This document shows positions 61,608 through 64,000 of a stretch of 64,000 nt of DNA, piece after piece. The DNA lies in assembly GCF_003479405.1 (NCBI RefSeq), contig NZ_QUHB01000005.1, positions 127,627-191,626 on the forward strand, written 5' to 3'. This DNA is from Eubacterium sp. AF16-48 (lineage in GTDB: Bacteria > Bacillota > Clostridia > Lachnospirales > Lachnospiraceae). Made by a program: the position numbers and the translations under genes. The number at the start of each line of letters is the position of its first letter. Position 1 is the stretch's first letter. The notes under the pieces were generated by a model. The model had not been told where the DNA came from, did no database searches, and saw only the letters and a list, made by a program, of their open reading frames with translations.

Positions 61608-63656
61608 TTACTTAAAAATCATGTGATATAACTGTGTAAGATACCCCTGTACCGGGAATGTCATTGCAAATACCAGTGACACAATTGTCATAAGTTTTAT
61701 AAGGATGTTAATTGAAGGACCTGATGTATCCTTAAAAGGATCACCTACAGTGTCACCAACAACTGCTGCCTTGTGAGCCTCGCTACCCTTTCCTCCGGCA
61801 AAACCACCTTCAATAAATTTCTTTGCATTATCCCATGCACCACCTGAGTTAGCCATAAATATAGCCATCATAACACCACAAACTAATGCTCCGCAAAGCA
61901 TTCCACCAAGCGCTGCTGCTCCAAGAAGATATCCTACAACTAACGGTGTAACAACTGCCATAACTCCCGGAAGAATCATTTCATGAAGTGCTGCCTGAGT
62001 AGAAATACCTACGCACTTTTTATAATCAGGCTTTGAAGTTCCTGCAAGGATTCCCTTGTCAGCCTTAAACTGTCTTCTAACTTCCTCAATCATTTTGTTT
62101 GCGGCTTTGCCTACAGAACTCATGGTAAGAGCAGAGAACATAAATGGAAGCATTCCACCTATTAATAAGCCGGCAACAACTGATGCTGAAAGAATATTGA
62201 TACTGCCAAGTCCTGCAACTTCAGCATATGAAACAAACAATGACAAAGCTGTAAGTGCTGCTGAACCAATGGCAAAACCTTTTCCAATAGCCGCTGTTGT
62301 ATTTCCTACTGAGTCAAGTTTATCAGTAATATCTCTTACGCTTTCGTCAAGTCCTGACATTTCAGCAATACCACCTGCATTATCGGCAATAGGACCATAG
62401 GCATCAACTGCAATTGTCATACCTGTAGTTGATAACATACCAACTGCTGCTAAGGCTATACCGTACATTCCAAAGAATGCATAAGCTGATAAAACACCTA
62501 AAACAATAAATAAAATAGGAATAGCTGTTGACTTCATTCCCACTGACAAACCACTAATAATATTTGTAGCAGAACCTGTTTTTGAGCTTTCTGCAATTTC
62601 CTTAACGCTCTTGTATTTATCTGATGTGTACATTTCTGTAACTTTACCAATAGCTGTACCAACTATCAAACCTGCTAAAATGGCAAAGAAAGCTTTGAAA
62701 TCTCCAAAGAAATAATAGCTGAAAATAGCTGATGCAATTATCTCTATCACTGTTGCACCATATTCACCTAAGTTCAATGCTTTCTGTGGGTCTGAACCTT
62801 CTTTTCCTCTAACGAAAAATGTAGCAATTACAGATGCAAGAACACCAACTGCTGCAATTACCAATGGGAAAATAATGTGAGCTGTCCCAAAATTGTTCTT
62901 TCCTGCCACAACTGATGCAACTGCCAATGTAACTACTGAAACAATTGCTCCAACGTAACTTTCAAAAAGGTCAGCTCCCATACCTGCAACGTCACCTACG
63001 TTATCACCAACATTGTCTGCAATAACTGCCGGGTTTCTTGGGTCATCCTCAGGAATACCTGCCTCAACCTTACCTACAAGGTCAGCTCCTACGTCAGCAG
63101 CCTTTGTATAAATACCACCACCAACTCTGGCAAAAAGTGCAATTGATGAAGCACCAAGGCTGAATCCTGTTAATATACTAACTGCTTCATTTGTAAAACC
63201 TGTAGTGTTCATAACAATAATTAAAATAACACTAAGCCCTAAAATACCAAATCCTACAACGCAAAGTCCCATAACGGCACCACCTGCAAAAGCTATTGAT
63301 AATGCCTTGTTCATTCCACTTTCCTTTGCTGCATTTGCTGTACGTACATTAGCCTTTGTAGCTACATTCATTCCAACATATCCGGCAAGTGTGGAAAGAA
63401 CTGCACCAATGATGAAACATACTGCTGTAAGCCAGTCGATTCCAACTCCCAAAACAACGAATAAAATTGCCACGAATATAATCAATATTTTATACTCTGC
63501 AAAAAGAAAAGCCCTTGCACCTTCAGCAATGGCATCTGAAATTTCTTTCATTTTGTCATTTCCTGCATTACTGTGTCCTATCTGTGTTGCCTTTATAAAT
63601 GCAAATATTACTGCAATTATTCCTGCGACAGGTGCCAAATAAATAAGATTATTCAC
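61608..63656 (-). CDS. hppA: Membrane pyrophosphatase (ion-pumping, K+-dependent type)
   Basis: A 682-residue integral membrane enzyme with about 16 spans that pumps H+ or Na+ using pyrophosphate. The substrate site shows [56 protein letters not shown] and a second acidic cluster [28 protein letters not shown] has Ala where K+-independent forms have Lys, so it is the K+-dependent class; Na+ versus H+ transport stays open. The promoter lies in 63657-64000, where I see nothing else besides a TTTCACC/GGTGAAA hairpin (63819-63838). Confidence 0.92.
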   Translation of the reverse strand: MNNLIYLAPVAGIIAVIFAFIKATQIGHSNAGNDKMKEISDAIAEGARAFLFAEYKILIIFVAILFVVLGVGIDWLTAVCFIIGAVLSTLAGYVGMNVATKANVRTANAAKESGMNKALSIAFAGGAVMGLCVVGFGILGLSVILIIVMNTTGFTNEAVSILTGFSLGASSIALFARVGGGIYTKAADVGADLVGKVEAGIPEDDPRNPAVIADNVGDNVGDVAGMGADLFESYVGAIVSVVTLAVASVVAGKNNFGTAHIIFPLVIAAVGVLASVIATFFVRGKEGSDPQKALNLGEYGATVIEIIASAIFSYYFFGDFKAFFAILAGLIVGTAIGKVTEMYTSDKYKSVKEIAESSKTGSATNIISGLSVGMKSTAIPILFIVLGVLSAYAFFGMYGIALAAVGMLSTTGMTIAVDAYGPIADNAGGIAEMSGLDESVRDITDKLDSVGNTTAAIGKGFAIGSAALTALSLFVSYAEVAGLGSINILSASVVAGLLIGGMLPFMFSALTMSSVGKAANKMIEEVRRQFKADKGILAGTSKPDYKKCVGISTQAALHEMILPGVMAVVTPLVVGYLLGAAALGGMLCGALVCGVMMAIFMANSGGAWDNAKKFIEGGFAGGKGSEAHKAAVVGDTVGDPFKDTSGPSINILIKLMTIVSLVFAMTFPVQGYLTQLYHMIFK

Positions 63657-64000
63657 TAAAATTTCCTCCTTTTCAAAATCGTTCTCTCAAACAATAATAA
63701 AAATATATTAAAGCTTATTTTTTGTTCGTTAAAAAAATAACAAACTTTACACTATTTTTTTACCTTACCATTTATGTTCACATAAATCAATACACAATTT
63801 TATAAAAAAAGTAAATTTTTTCACCACAACAGGTGAAACACACCTTTTTCCTTATACTTTTAATACTCATATTATATTATGTTATTAATTGCAATAATTT
63901 ATAAATTATTCTTTTTTTATGTATCCGTTTATATGACCGGTGCAAATATGCTGACTTGTAAAAGTAAATTCCGTGTGAAAGACTAAATTCCACACCCTGT

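Noticed and set aside
63657..64000. Gene or RNA in the last 344 bases
   Set aside because: Only AT-rich promoter-type sequence and one short hairpin; no frame or RNA motif recognised.

Overview
The window is AT-rich chromosomal DNA from a low-GC Gram-positive anaerobe. Sporulation genes (spoIIE, yabP, yabQ, spoVT), class B sortases, a Leloir/mgl galactose block, rubrerythrin-type oxygen defence and the order spoIIE-tilS-hpt-ftsH point to Clostridia, most likely a gut Lachnospiraceae (Roseburia/Eubacterium/Lachnospira-like). The genus is inference only. I see no rRNA, prophage, CRISPR array or classical IS; the only mobile-type genes are one intact and one broken Rpn-family nuclease gene.

Layout. 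1-2.4 kb: the end of a small membrane protein, a Na+:solute symporter and rpiB. 2.5-8.3 kb: two tandem copies of a cassette made of class B sortase, His-tailed LytR-CpsA-Psr protein and a small SPKTG/A-anchored surface protein, separated by tRNA-Tyr and tRNA-Leu. 8.3-17.9 kb: a GH13 amylase and a housekeeping/sporulation block (ftsH, hpt, tilS, spoIIE, divIC, yabQ, yabP, rqcP, hup). 18.0-34.0 kb: galactose use. It holds galM and galR divergent from galK-galT, then a response regulator-histidine kinase-two anchored sugar-binding proteins operon, then the mglB-mglA-mglC transporter. Its main binding protein appears circularly permuted and its permease carries a long coiled-coil N-terminal extension.

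34-42 kb: redox and stress genes, namely an aldo/keto reductase, spoVT, a PerR-like repressor translationally coupled to a flavin reductase-rubredoxin-rubrerythrin fusion, a second aldo/keto reductase, a CMD-cupin protein, flavodoxin, LysR and a lipoprotein flavodoxin. 42-48.5 kb: decay and mobility. A MATE pseudogene is split by a broken Rpn gene, followed by a CPA antiporter under a fluoride riboswitch, a MetE-like methyltransferase with LysR, an intact Rpn gene and an acetyltransferase remnant. 48.6-63.7 kb: MarR-TSUP exporter, M18 aminopeptidase, sfsA, a decayed dehydrogenase, sbcC-sbcD, an amidohydrolase convergent on argF, a CmpB-like protein, a YaaH-like spore glycosylase and a membrane pyrophosphatase.

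How the parts work together. Galactose would be imported by MglBAC, phosphorylated and converted by GalM/GalK/GalT (no galE here). GalR is a candidate controller through repeated TTTACTAAA sites, and the kinase/regulator/binding-protein system probably senses extracellular sugar. A dispersed repeat of about 84 bp, whose ends carry a Shine-Dalgarno, stop and start signal, sits at three within-operon junctions. Best candidates for something undescribed: the permuted MglB, the duplicated SrtB-LCP-substrate cassette with His-rich tails, the Rbr fusion with an internal start, and the RBS-carrying repeat.
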